From Lentzea kentuckyensis (GTDB lineage: Bacteria > Actinomycetota > Actinomycetes > Mycobacteriales > Pseudonocardiaceae), in the NCBI RefSeq assembly GCF_002150765.1, contig NZ_MUYM01000008.1, forward strand, positions 1 through 55,269: DNA of 55,269 bases, in the 5' to 3' direction. Of this stretch, positions 22,793-31,344 are shown piece after piece. The notes under the pieces were generated by a model. The model was not told the DNA's origin. It ran no database searches and saw nothing but the letters and a program-made list of their open reading frames with translations. The translations under genes were made by a program, and so were the position numbers. Position 1 is the first letter of the stretch. The number at the start of each line of letters is the position of its first letter.

Positions 22793-23770
22793 GTGCGGTA
22801 CAAGATCCATATGCACGTGCTCGCCGCCCAGGACGCCTTCTTCCTCGCCCGCCGGACTCGCAAGGACTCGCCGCACACCACAGCGGCCTACCAGCGCGAT
22901 CTCTCCGGCGTGAACACACTCCTGGCCGAGACACTCTCCTCCCCCGTCGAAGACCTCACGACACACCACCTCACCGGCTCCAACCTCCGCAACGCCTTCG
23001 GGTTGTTCGCCGACACCCACGCCAAGAGCTCCGTGCTGCGGGCCTGGTCGACGTGGAACCAGTTCCTGACGTTCTGCGTGGCCGAGGACCTCATCGCCGG
23101 CAACCCGATGGGCGCCGTCGCCCGTCCCAAGACGCCTCCGCTCGTCCCCAAGCCGCTGCGTGGCGAGGACACCCCCGAGCAACTCCTCACGGCCGCCGCG
23201 GAAGGCGCGCGCAAAGGTCGTGACCCGTGGCCCGAGCGGGACGTGCTGGTGATCGCGCTGGGGTTGGTCGCGGGTCTGCGCAGCGCGGAGATGCGCACGC
23301 TCACGCTGGCGAGCGTCGTCGGCCGGGAAGGTGACCAGAGGCTGCACGTGAAGGGCAAGGGCAACCGGGATCGGAGTGTGCCGATCGAGCCGCCGATGGA
23401 GCGGATCGTGGACGCCTACCTCAAGAGTTGCCGGCAGCGCTTCCCGCAGGGGCGTTTCGATCGTGAGTCGGCGTTGCTGCGGGACCGGCACGGTGAGCCG
23501 ATCGGTCGTGGTGGTCTGGAGTATCTGGTGAAGTCGTGTTTCCGGTGGGCGGGGTTGAACGACAGGGTGCCGACGGGTGCGAATCTGCATGCGCTGCGGC
23601 ACACGTTCGCGACGCGGTTGGCGGAGGATGGGGCGTCGGCGAGCGAGATCATGGCGTTGCTGGGGCATGCGAGTTTGGCGACGAGTCAGAACTACATCGA
23701 GGCGACGGCGCGGGAGCGTCGGGCGGCGGTGGCGAGCAATCGGACGTATCGGGCGCTCAAGGACATCTAG
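22793..23770 (+). CDS. Tyrosine site-specific recombinase next to dif
   Basis: A 325-residue tyrosine recombinase. The SAM-like N-terminal core-binding domain spans about 8-115. The catalytic domain has R163 (GLRSAEM), K189 (VKGKGNRDR), H266 and R269 (LHALRHTFA), H292 (LLGHAS) and nucleophile Y301 (TSQNYIEA), so all six residues are present. It resembles XerC/D in size but ends YIEATARERR and not the usual YTHV. Starts at GTG 22793 or ATG 22811. Being 300 bp from dif, it may act at dif (as adjacent XerS/XerH enzymes do at their sites) or belong to an element inserted there. It is not obviously the housekeeping XerC or XerD. Confidence 0.85.
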   Translation: MRYKIHMHVLAAQDAFFLARRTRKDSPHTTAAYQRDLSGVNTLLAETLSSPVEDLTTHHLTGSNLRNAFGLFADTHAKSSVLRAWSTWNQFLTFCVAEDLIAGNPMGAVARPKTPPLVPKPLRGEDTPEQLLTAAAEGARKGRDPWPERDVLVIALGLVAGLRSAEMRTLTLASVVGREGDQRLHVKGKGNRDRSVPIEPPMERIVDAYLKSCRQRFPQGRFDRESALLRDRHGEPIGRGGLEYLVKSCFRWAGLNDRVPTGANLHALRHTFATRLAEDGASASEIMALLGHASLATSQNYIEATARERRAAVASNRTYRALKDI

Positions 23771-23772
23771 CG

Positions 23773-23794
23773 GTGCTCTACCGCGGTAGGGCAC
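23773..23794. terminator. 22-bp near-perfect palindrome after the recombinase gene
   Basis: GTGCTCTACC and its mirror GGTAGGGCAC meet at CG with a single mismatched pair. It starts 3 bp after the stop codon. Stem-only terminators without a T-run are common in actinobacteria; a protein-binding role is also possible. Confidence 0.45.
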
Positions 23795-23894
23795 TCTCGG
23801 CTGAAGCGCAGTGGGCCGGGGGTCGCTCAGTTGCCGGATCGTTAGGCCAAGTGGGTGACCTGATAGTGCGAAAACCGCATTTCAGGGGTACCCA

Positions 23895-24725
23895 ATGAGA
23901 ATGAGATCCGTGTGGCGTGGGGCCATCTCCTTCGGGTTGGTGACGATCGCCGTGCGCCTCTACACGGCTGTCGAGGAGCACGACTTCCGTTTCAACCAGG
24001 TGCACCGGGAGGACGGCGGGCGCATCAAGTACAAGCGCGTCTGTTCGGTGTGCGGCAACGAGGTCGAGTATTCGGATATCACCAAGGGCTATGAGCTGGA
24101 CGACGGCCGGATGGTGATCATGGAGAACGAGGACTTCGAGAAGTTGCCGGTGAAGACCGACAAGTCGATCGATGTCCTGGAGTTCGTGCCGGTGGAGGAG
24201 ATCGATCCGATCTTCTTCCAGAAGACGTATTACCTGGAGCCGGACAAGGCGGCGGCGCGGCCGTATGTGCTGTTGCGGGACGCGTTGGTGAAGACGGGTC
24301 AGCTGGCGGTCGTGAAGATCACGATTCGGCAGAAGGAGACCCTTGCCACGATCCGGGCGCGCGATGACGTGCTGGTGATGCACACGATGTTGTGGCCGGA
24401 CGAGATTCGCAAGGCGGAGTTCGACTTCCTGGACCAGAACGTCGAGGTGCGGCCGCAGGAGTTGAAGATGGCGACGTCGTTGGTGGAGTCGATGGCCGGG
24501 GACTTCGATCCGGACACGTTCACCGATGACTACCGGGACGCGTTGGAGAAGGTCATCGCGGCGAAGGCCGAGGGTGCGGAGTTGCCGGAGCAGCCGGAGG
24601 CCGAGGACAAGGGCGATGTCATCGACCTGATGACCGCGCTGGAGCGCAGTGTGGAGAAGGCGAAGGCCGGGCGGAAGGGTGCGGCGAAGAAGGCGCCGCC
24701 GAAGAAGAAGGCCTCGTCGGCGTAG
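23895..24725 (+). CDS. ku: Ku protein of non-homologous end joining
   Basis: A 276-residue bacterial Ku. The conserved start MRSVWRGAISFGLVTIAVRLYTA, the HREDGGRIKYKRVC region with paired Cys (CSVCG), and YYLEPDK are present over the 250-residue ring-forming core. The tail is Lys-rich (KKAPPKKKAS), a feature that promotes threading on DNA. Ku binds double-strand ends and recruits LigD; both LigD parts follow directly (1 bp and then an overlap), forming a full NHEJ operon. ATG 23895 or 23901 could be used. Confidence 0.95.
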   Translation: MRMRSVWRGAISFGLVTIAVRLYTAVEEHDFRFNQVHREDGGRIKYKRVCSVCGNEVEYSDITKGYELDDGRMVIMENEDFEKLPVKTDKSIDVLEFVPVEEIDPIFFQKTYYLEPDKAAARPYVLLRDALVKTGQLAVVKITIRQKETLATIRARDDVLVMHTMLWPDEIRKAEFDFLDQNVEVRPQELKMATSLVESMAGDFDPDTFTDDYRDALEKVIAAKAEGAELPEQPEAEDKGDVIDLMTALERSVEKAKAGRKGAAKKAPPKKKASSA

Positions 24726-26168
24726 ATGGCCGGGCTCGACGAGTACCGGCGCAAGCGGGATCCGGCGAGGACGCCGGAGCCTGTGCCTGATGCTGAGGTG
24801 CTGCCTCGGGGTAATAACGACACTTTTGTGATTCAGGAGCATCACGCGAGCAGCTTGCATTGGGATGTGCGGCTGGAGCGTGATGGTGTGCTGGTGTCGT
24901 GGGCGGTGCCGAAGGGTTTGCCGCCTACGACGGATGTCATCCGGCTTGCTGTGCACACCGAGGATCACCCCCTGGAGTACGCGGAGTTCTCGGGGAGGAT
25001 CCCGAAGGGCGAGTACGGCGGTGGCGAGATGGTCATCTGGGATCGTGGCCGGTACGAGACGGTGAAGTGGTCGGATCGCGAGGTCGACGTGGTCCTGCAC
25101 GGTCGTCGGGTCGAGGGTCAGTTCGTGTTCTTCCGGTCGGGGGCCGATGGCAAGAACTGGATGATGAAGCGTCGGCATGCTGCGGCGCGTCCGGACTGGG
25201 CGGTCCTTCCTGAGCAGGTCAAGCCGATGTTGGCGGTGCCTGGTCCCCTCCCCCAGGACGATGATGATCTTTGGGCCTATGAGTTCAAGTGGGATGGTGT
25301 CCGGGCGATCCTGCGGGTCGAGGGTGGCCGGGTGCAGGCCTGGTCGAGGTTGGGCAACGACATCACCGTCGCGTATCCGGAGCTGCAGGGTGTCGGCGAG
25401 CAGCTCGGTTCCACGGAGGCGCTGCTGGACGGTGAGATCGTCGCGTTGCAGAACGGCCGGCCGAGTTTCAGCGCGTTGCAGAACCGGATGCATGTGAGCA
25501 AGTCCGATGCCGCGCGGCGGGCTGCCCGGCAGTACCCGATCACGTTGCTGTTGTTCGATCTGCTGCATCTGGACGGTCGTTCGACGTTGCAGCTGCCTTT
25601 TCGGCAACGGCGGGAGTTGCTGCGGGAGCTGGAGTTGAAGGGGTCGCACTGGCTTACTCCCCCGTCGTTCGACGCGGATGGTGCGGCGGTGCTGGCGGCG
25701 AGTCGTGAGCAGGGGTTGGAGGGGGTGGTGGCGAAGCGGCTGGATTCGCCCTATCAGCCGGGTGCGCGGTCGCCGGTGTGGCGCAAGATCACCGACCTGA
25801 TGGCGCAGGAGGTGGTGATCGGTGGCTGGCGGATGGGTGAAGGCAAGCGGGCCGGGGTGATCGGCGCGTTGTTGCTGGGTATCCCTCAGGACGGTGGGCT
25901 GGCGTTCGCGGGTTCGGTGGGTACCGGGTTCAACGACGCTGAGTTGGCGGTGTTGACGCCGCGGCTGAAGGCGTTGGCGCGCAGGACGTCGCCGTTCGTG
26001 ACGGAGATGCCGAGGGAACGGGCGAAGGGCGCGAAGTGGGTGGAGCCGGAGCTGGTGGCGGAGGTGGTGTTCCGGCAGTGGACGCCGGACGGGCGGATGC
26101 GGTTTCCGGCGTGGCGGGGTCTGCGGCCGGACAAGTCGCCTGGGGAGGTGCGTCGCGTTGAGCAGTGA
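24726..26168 (+). CDS. ligD: LigD-type protein: 3'-phosphoesterase plus ATP-dependent DNA ligase
   Basis: A 480-residue protein. The phosphoesterase domain (25-155) has H39, H45, D47 and R49 (EHHASSLHWDVRLE), H81 and Y85 (HPLEY), aligned with the Mn-binding residues known for Pseudomonas LigD. The ligase domain (165-475) has the nucleotidyl Lys K188 in EFKWDGVRA, LLDGEIV, EGVVAKRL and a C-terminal OB fold (WVEPELVAEVVF). It cleans 3' ends and seals breaks held by Ku. The polymerase domain is not fused but encoded next. Confidence 0.93.
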   Translation: MAGLDEYRRKRDPARTPEPVPDAEVLPRGNNDTFVIQEHHASSLHWDVRLERDGVLVSWAVPKGLPPTTDVIRLAVHTEDHPLEYAEFSGRIPKGEYGGGEMVIWDRGRYETVKWSDREVDVVLHGRRVEGQFVFFRSGADGKNWMMKRRHAAARPDWAVLPEQVKPMLAVPGPLPQDDDDLWAYEFKWDGVRAILRVEGGRVQAWSRLGNDITVAYPELQGVGEQLGSTEALLDGEIVALQNGRPSFSALQNRMHVSKSDAARRAARQYPITLLLFDLLHLDGRSTLQLPFRQRRELLRELELKGSHWLTPPSFDADGAAVLAASREQGLEGVVAKRLDSPYQPGARSPVWRKITDLMAQEVVIGGWRMGEGKRAGVIGALLLGIPQDGGLAFAGSVGTGFNDAELAVLTPRLKALARRTSPFVTEMPRERAKGAKWVEPELVAEVVFRQWTPDGRMRFPAWRGLRPDKSPGEVRRVEQ

Positions 26169-27030
26169 CGCCACGGTGCGGGTCGAGGACCGGGTGTTGA
26201 AGCTGACGAACCTGGACAAGGTGTTGTATCCGGGGTTCGGGTTCACCAAGGGCGAGGTGATCGACTACTACACGCGGGTCGCTCCGGTGCTGCTCCCCCA
26301 TCTCAAGGATCGTCCGGTGACGTTGAAGCGGTATCCGAACGGGGTGGACGGGAAGTGGTTCTTCGAGAAGAACGCGCCGGAGCACCGTCCGGAGTGGGTG
26401 CGGACGATGCGGCTGGAGTCGCCGGGTAGTTCGAAGGGCAACGAGACGGTCAACTACGTGATGGTGGACGAGTTGGCGACGTTGGTGTGGCTGGCGAATC
26501 TGGCGGCGTTGGAGTTGCACGTGCCGCAGTGGACGGTGGGGCCGCGTGGGGGTAAGCGGGATCCGGATCTGCTGGTGTTCGACCTGGATCCGGGTGCGCC
26601 GGCGACGGTCGTGGAGTGTTGCCGGGTCGCGGAGCGGGTGCGGGTGGTGCTGGATGACGACGGTGTGGACTCGTGGGTGAAGACGTCGGGTAACAAGGGC
26701 ATGCAGGTGTATGCCCATGCGCCGGCGAAGGACACGTCGGAGTACGCCAATGAGGTGGCGCGGCGGTTGGCGAAGGAGCATCCGAAGCTGATCGTGGCGA
26801 CGATGGCGAAGGCTCAGCGCGCGGGGAGGGTGTTCATCGACTGGTCGCAGAACAATCCGGCGAAGACGACGGTGGCGCCGTATTCGTTGCGGGCTCGGGA
26901 GCGGCCGGCGGTGTCGACGCCGGTGACGTGGGACGAGGTCGAGGACTGCGAGGTCGTGGAGGATCTGTTGTTCACGGCGGACGAGGTGTTGGAGCGGGTG
27001 GACGCGGCGGGTGACCTGTTCAGGAGTTGA
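26158..27030 (+). CDS. LigD-type polymerase/primase (separate polypeptide)
   Basis: A 290-residue archaeo-eukaryotic-primase-fold polymerase. TNLDKVLYPGFGFTKGEVIDYY starts the fold, LLVFDLDPGAP holds the DxD catalytic pair, KTSGNKGMQVYAH is the conserved SGxKGxH-like region, and FIDWSQNNPAKTTVAPYSLR closes it. It adds nucleotides, often ribonucleotides, to ends before ligation. The start is TTG, overlapping the previous stop by 11 bp. Split LigD parts are known in other actinobacteria. Confidence 0.92.
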   Translation: MSSDATVRVEDRVLKLTNLDKVLYPGFGFTKGEVIDYYTRVAPVLLPHLKDRPVTLKRYPNGVDGKWFFEKNAPEHRPEWVRTMRLESPGSSKGNETVNYVMVDELATLVWLANLAALELHVPQWTVGPRGGKRDPDLLVFDLDPGAPATVVECCRVAERVRVVLDDDGVDSWVKTSGNKGMQVYAHAPAKDTSEYANEVARRLAKEHPKLIVATMAKAQRAGRVFIDWSQNNPAKTTVAPYSLRARERPAVSTPVTWDEVEDCEVVEDLLFTADEVLERVDAAGDLFRS

Positions 27031-28151
27031 TATTCTGGCTGACTGCTCACTTTTGCGAGGGGGACGCCATGAAGATCGAGCTCGCCGACTACGACGCCGC
27101 GTGGCCGGGTCTCTACCAGCGGGAACGTGCCAGGGTGCTGGGGGTGCTGCCGGGTGCCGAGTTGGAGCACGTGGGGTCGACGTCGGTGTCGGGGCTGTGT
27201 GCGAAGCCGGTGGTCGACATGATGCTGGTGGTGGACGACGCGGCGGATGAGGGCGCGGAGGTTGGCGGCGGTGCCGAGGCCGGTGCGGCGGGCGACGACG
27301 TCGAGGCGGGACTCCCCCAGTTCGATGAGGCGGCGGGCGAGGGTGACGCGTTCGCCGGTGAGCCAGGCCAGTGGTGTGGTGCCGAGTTGGGCCTGGAAGC
27401 GGCGGTGCAGGGTCGCGGGGCTGATGGCGGCTCGGGTGGCCAGGTCGGTGACGGTGAGCGGCTGGTCGAGGTGGTGCTGGGCCCAGGCCAGCAGGGGTGC
27501 GAGGGATTCGTCGGGCAGGTCGGGCATGGGGCGTTCGACGAACTGTCGTTGGCCGCCGTCGCGGTGGGCGGCGAAGACGAGCCTGCGGCTGACGGCGTTG
27601 GCGATCTCGGCGCCGTGGTCGCGGCGGACGAGGTGCAGGCCGAGGTCGAGGGCGGCGGCGCTGCCGGCGGCGGTGAGGATGTCGCCGTCGTCGACGAAGA
27701 GCACGTCGGGTTCGAGGTGCACGGCGGGGAACCGGGTGCGGAAGTTCTCGGCCCATTGCCAGTGGGCGGTGGCGCGGCGGCCGTCGAGGACGCCGGCTTC
27801 GGCGAGGGTGAAGGCGCCGCTGCAGAAGCCGACGAGGCGGGTGCCGCGGGCGTGGGCGCGGCGGATGGCGTCGAGGACGGCCGGGCGGCGGGGTGCGTCG
27901 ACGTTGGGCCGGTTGGGGACGATGAGGGTGTCGGCGGTGTCGGCGGCGGTGAGGTCGGCGACGCCGGTGAGGGTGAAGAAGCCGTCGCGCATGGGGGTGT
28001 GCGGTTCGGGTGCGCAGAGCTGGAAGTCGTAGAGGTCGCGGCCGATCTCGGGGCGGGTGAGGCCGAAGATCTCGGTGGCGCAGCCGAGTTCGAAGGGGTT
28101 GGAGTTCTCGTCGACGATCACGACGACACGGTGCGAGGATTCTTGCGGCAT
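26814..28151 (-). CDS. GATase1-AraC family regulator, C-terminus lost and replaced by read-through
   Basis: The N-terminal DJ-1/PfpI (GATase1-like) domain (residues 5-180) has LVGFCSGAFTLAEAG with the Cys elbow. The AraC HTH pair follows: LTVTDLATRAAISPATLHRRFQ, then ESRLDVVARRTGLGTAANLR. Homology ends at ANLRALIRR (near 27240), where about 20 residues of the second HTH should remain. The frame then runs 140 codons antisense through the grpB fragment and the polymerase gene to 26814. The gene is probably disabled or altered. It diverges from the cupin gene. Confidence 0.75.
   Translation of the reverse strand: MPQESSHRVVVIVDENSNPFELGCATEIFGLTRPEIGRDLYDFQLCAPEPHTPMRDGFFTLTGVADLTAADTADTLIVPNRPNVDAPRRPAVLDAIRRAHARGTRLVGFCSGAFTLAEAGVLDGRRATAHWQWAENFRTRFPAVHLEPDVLFVDDGDILTAAGSAAALDLGLHLVRRDHGAEIANAVSRRLVFAAHRDGGQRQFVERPMPDLPDESLAPLLAWAQHHLDQPLTVTDLATRAAISPATLHRRFQAQLGTTPLAWLTGERVTLARRLIELGESRLDVVARRTGLGTAANLRALIRRVVHHQHHVDHRLRTQPRHRRRPHVLQLGTRQHPQHPGTFPLVETRPRGVVVGELDLHGVPLAKVSSQPEYQLLNRSPAASTRSNTSSAVNNRSSTTSQSSTSSHVTGVDTAGRSRARNEYGATVVFAGLFCDQSMNTLPAR
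27069..27251 (+). pseudogene. GrpB/UPF0157 family gene, N-terminal fragment only
   Basis: MKIELADYDAAWPGLYQRER, then AELEHVGSTSVSGLCAKPV and VDMMLVVDDAADE are a normal GrpB (nucleotidyltransferase-like) N-terminus of about 60 residues. After DDAADE the homology stops and the frame continues antisense into the AraC-like gene. The family is about 170 residues long, so two thirds are missing. It keeps a promoter-like TATTCT and a GAGGGGG ribosome site. The loss appears to be one end of a deletion. Confidence 0.8.
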
Positions 28152-28204
28152 GTGCGATTCCTAGCACTCACGCTCGGCGGGCGGTAGCGGCGAGGCTGGA
28201 GGGC

Positions 28205-28615
28205 GTGAACAGCGAACCGATCATCCTCGACCACGCCCTGGCCTCGTTCGACGCTCTGTGGAGCCCGCGGATCGTGACGCGGGTGAACGACTACGACGTC
28301 CGTGTCACGAAGGTCCGTGGCGAGCACCTCTGGCATGTTCACGACGACACCGACGAGTTCTTCCTGGTCCTGGACGGGGAACTGCGCATCTCTCTGCGTG
28401 AGGCCTCGGGCGAGCGCACGGTCGTGTTGCCGCGTGGAGCGGTGTTCACCGTGCCGCGCGGGACGTTCCACAAGCCGTTCGCGCCCTCTGGCGCGCAGAT
28501 CCTGTTGTTCGAACCGGCGGGGACGTCGACGGTCGGCGACCGTCATGACGAGGTTCCGGATCATGTGGATGCGACCACCGGGCACGAGCTCTTCGGGAAC
28601 AATCACGCGGTGTGA
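28205..28615 (+). CDS. Single-domain cupin protein
   Basis: A 136-residue cupin. Motif 1 is WHVHDDTDEFFLVLDGEL (HxH and Glu) and motif 2 is PRGTFHKPF, giving the usual three His and one Glu metal site. It may be a small dioxygenase, isomerase or sensor; there is no further hint. Start GTG. It diverges from the AraC-like regulator (53 bp apart), which likely once controlled it, and its stop overlaps the start of the SARP gene (GTGA), so they are co-translated. Confidence 0.85.
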   Translation: MNSEPIILDHALASFDALWSPRIVTRVNDYDVRVTKVRGEHLWHVHDDTDEFFLVLDGELRISLREASGERTVVLPRGAVFTVPRGTFHKPFAPSGAQILLFEPAGTSTVGDRHDEVPDHVDATTGHELFGNNHAV

Positions 28616-31344
28616 GGTTCGGGGTGCTCGGTCCGGTGCTGGTCGACGGTGTGGAGGTCGCCGCGCCACGGCAGCGGGCGTTGCTGGCGATGCTCGTGCT
28701 CGACGCCGGGCGGATCGTGGGGCACGGCCAGTTGCTCGGCGGTCTCTACACCTCCCCGCCCGCGGGTGCGGCCAACGCGCTGCAGTCGCAGGTCTCGCGG
28801 CTGCGCAGGACCGTGCCCGGCCTGGTGATCGAGCACCACCCCGCTGGATATCGGCTGGTGGCGACGGACGTGGACCTGCTGCGGTGCCTGGAGTTGCTCG
28901 ACGCCGGGCGCGGTGCGGAGGCGCTGGGGTTGTGGCGGGGCACGGCGCTGGCCGACGTCGACGCGCCGTTCGTCGTCGCGGCCAGGCAGCGGCTGACAGA
29001 AGTGTTCATCAACTGCGCACTGTCCGGCGGGACCTCGAACGTCCTGCGGGAGTTGGTCGCGGAGCACCCGCTGCGGGAGGACGTCCGGGCGGCGTTGATG
29101 CGCTCGCTGCACCGCGACGGCCGGCAGACCGAGGCCCTGGAGGTGTTCGCGGCGGGCCGTGCGTTGCTGGCCGAGGAACTCGGTGTCGATCCCTCCCCCG
29201 ATCTGGCCGCGGCGCACCTGGAGGTGCTGCGGGCCGAGGCGCCACATCGGGGTGTGCCCGCGCAGCTCACGAGTTTCGTCGGACGTGACGACGATCTGCG
29301 TCGCGTCGCGAAGTGGCTGCGGGAGAACCGGCTCGTCACGCTGATCGGGCCCGGCGGTACCGGCAAGACCCGCCTCGCCGTGGAGGTCGCGCATCGCGAA
29401 CCCGGCGAGGTGGCGTTCGTCGATCTCAGCGCCACCACCGATGTCGCCAGGGCGCTGCTGGACGGTGTCGGGGTGCGGGAGGCCGGGCTGCTGTCGGCGG
29501 GGCCGGTCAGCGTCGAGGAACGGGTGCGGGCGGCGCTGGCCGCGCGCGAGGTGGTGCTGGTCGTCGACAACTGCGAGCACGTGATCGACGAGGCCGCGCG
29601 GGTGCTGGGCGGGGTCTTGTCGGCGTGTCCGGACGTGCGGGTGCTCGCGACGAGCCGGGAGCCGCTGGGGATCACCGGTGAGACGCTGAGCCCGGTCACC
29701 GCGCTGGACGACGAGGCCGCCGTCGCGCTGTTCCGCGACCGGGCGCAGGCCGTGAAGCCGGGGTTCGCCGCTGATCAGGACGTGATCGCGGAGGTGTGCC
29801 GGCGGCTGGACGGGATCGCGCTGGCCATCGAACTGGCGGCCGCGCGGGTGCGGTCGTTGCCCATCGGCGAGATCGCGGCGCGGCTGGACGACCGGTTCCG
29901 GTTGCTCTCGCGCGGCAGTCGTACCGCCGCGCCCCGGCACCGCACGCTGCACGCCGTCGTGGAGTGGAGCTGGGACCTGCTCTCCGACGCCGAACGTGAC
30001 CTCGCCGCGCGGTTCACGGTGTTCTCCGGAAGTGCCGATCTGGATGCCGTCGCCGGCGTCACCGAGTCCGATGTGACTGTGTTCGACATAGAGGCACTGT
30101 CGTCGTTGGTGGACAAGTCACTCGTCGAGGTGGCCGACGACCGGTACCGGATGCTCGACACCATCCGGGCGTTCTGCGCCGCCCACGCGCCCGATCTGCG
30201 GGAGCGGCACGCCCGCTGGTTCCTCGCGCTCGCCCAGCAGACCGAACCGCACCTGCGGGCGCACGAGCAGGTGCGGTGGCTGCGCGGGCTGGCCGCCGAC
30301 CACCACAACCTCGTCGCGGCCGTCACGTGGGCGACCGGGAACTCCGTCGAGCTCGCGCTGGAGCTCGTGGCGGCGCTGGCGACCTACTACTGGTTCCGCG
30401 GGCTGCGCACGGAGGCCGCACAACAGGCCGACGCCGTGCTGCACGCGTGCGGAGAGACACCCCCGGCCGGGCGCGAGCAGGAGTACGCGTTGTGCCTGCT
30501 GATCGCCTGGCCCGTCGCGTCCGGGGACCAGTCCGCGCGGATCCGGCAGGCCGATGCGTTGCTGGAGCTGATGCGGGAGCCGCCGCGCTACCCGATCATG
30601 ACCATGATGTGGGGCATGGCGCTCGGTGCGCCGGAGGCCGAGTCGCAGCTGTGGCACCGCCGCAACCGGCTGCTGGGCACCGACCCGTGGAGTGCGGCGC
30701 TCGCACTCGTCGGCGACGGTCTCGTGGCCCGCATGCAGGGCGATGTCGCGCGTGGCCGGGACCTGCTGGGTGAGGGTGCGGCGGCGTTCGGGTCGGTGGG
30801 TGACCGGTGGGGTGCGGCGCTGGCGTTGAACCAGCTCGGCGAGATCGCGCTGGCCGACGGTGACCCCGCGGCCGCCCTGGACCACGTCGGGCGGGCCCGC
30901 CGGCTGCTCGCCGAGCTCGGCTCCACCGAGGACACCGCCGAGGTGGTCACCGCGCAGGCGCAGGCCAGGCTCGCGGCCGGTGACCGGGCCGGGGCGCTGG
31001 CCGACTTCGACCTCGCGCTCGGCCTGGCCCGCCGCGCCGGAGCGGTCGTGGTGCAGGCGGGCGCCCATCTCGGGCTCGCTGAGCTGGCACGGCTCATCGG
31101 CGACCACGCGGCCGCCCGAGCGCACTGCGACCAGGCGTGGGAGCTCACACCCGGTGGCTGGTACGGGCCGGACGAGATGCGCTGCCACATCGCGCTGGAA
31201 CGCGGCCGGATCGCCCGTGCCGCAGGCGATCTCGGCGAGGCCCTGGCGTGTTTCGACGACGCGCTGGACCGGGCGGTGCGGCAACGCAACCGCGTAACCG
31301 AGAACGCGGTGCGCGCGGAACTCGCCGCCCTAGCCGGGCCTTGA
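28612..31344 (+). CDS. AfsR/SARP-family regulator: wHTH-BTAD, NB-ARC ATPase and TPR
   Basis: A 910-residue protein. The OmpR-like winged HTH lies at 1-85 (MRFGVLGPVLVDGVEV, QSQVSRLRRTV), a shortened BTAD at about 85-205 (HPLREDVRAALMRSLHRDGR, GVDPSPDLAAAH), and a STAND ATPase at about 215-520 (Walker A GPGGTGKTR at 246-254, Walker B VVLVVDNCEH, ATSREPLGI, GIALAIELAAARVR). TPR helices fill 560-900. Such proteins switch on secondary-metabolism or stress genes. It is translationally coupled to the cupin gene. No biosynthetic cluster is visible next to it. Confidence 0.9.
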   Translation: MRFGVLGPVLVDGVEVAAPRQRALLAMLVLDAGRIVGHGQLLGGLYTSPPAGAANALQSQVSRLRRTVPGLVIEHHPAGYRLVATDVDLLRCLELLDAGRGAEALGLWRGTALADVDAPFVVAARQRLTEVFINCALSGGTSNVLRELVAEHPLREDVRAALMRSLHRDGRQTEALEVFAAGRALLAEELGVDPSPDLAAAHLEVLRAEAPHRGVPAQLTSFVGRDDDLRRVAKWLRENRLVTLIGPGGTGKTRLAVEVAHREPGEVAFVDLSATTDVARALLDGVGVREAGLLSAGPVSVEERVRAALAAREVVLVVDNCEHVIDEAARVLGGVLSACPDVRVLATSREPLGITGETLSPVTALDDEAAVALFRDRAQAVKPGFAADQDVIAEVCRRLDGIALAIELAAARVRSLPIGEIAARLDDRFRLLSRGSRTAAPRHRTLHAVVEWSWDLLSDAERDLAARFTVFSGSADLDAVAGVTESDVTVFDIEALSSLVDKSLVEVADDRYRMLDTIRAFCAAHAPDLRERHARWFLALAQQTEPHLRAHEQVRWLRGLAADHHNLVAAVTWATGNSVELALELVAALATYYWFRGLRTEAAQQADAVLHACGETPPAGREQEYALCLLIAWPVASGDQSARIRQADALLELMREPPRYPIMTMMWGMALGAPEAESQLWHRRNRLLGTDPWSAALALVGDGLVARMQGDVARGRDLLGEGAAAFGSVGDRWGAALALNQLGEIALADGDPAAALDHVGRARRLLAELGSTEDTAEVVTAQAQARLAAGDRAGALADFDLALGLARRAGAVVVQAGAHLGLAELARLIGDHAAARAHCDQAWELTPGGWYGPDEMRCHIALERGRIARAAGDLGEALACFDDALDRAVRQRNRVTENAVRAELAALAGP

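Noticed and set aside
22464..22934. 156-codon minus-strand ORF covering dif and the recombinase start
   Set aside because: Composition is unlike a protein, and it overlaps dif, the hairpin and a well-supported recombinase gene.
22793..23770. Calling this recombinase the housekeeping xerC or xerD
   Set aside because: Its C-terminal motif and location differ from what I know of actinobacterial xerC/xerD, and a genome-wide search would be needed; left as an unassigned tyrosine recombinase.
23778..26249. 823-codon minus-strand frame opposite ku and ligD
   Set aside because: Extremely Arg/His/Pro-rich shadow of conserved NHEJ genes.
28612..31344. A biosynthetic gene cluster controlled by the SARP regulator
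   Set aside because: No PKS, NRPS, terpene or RiPP genes are near; the neighbours are a cupin and a peptide importer.
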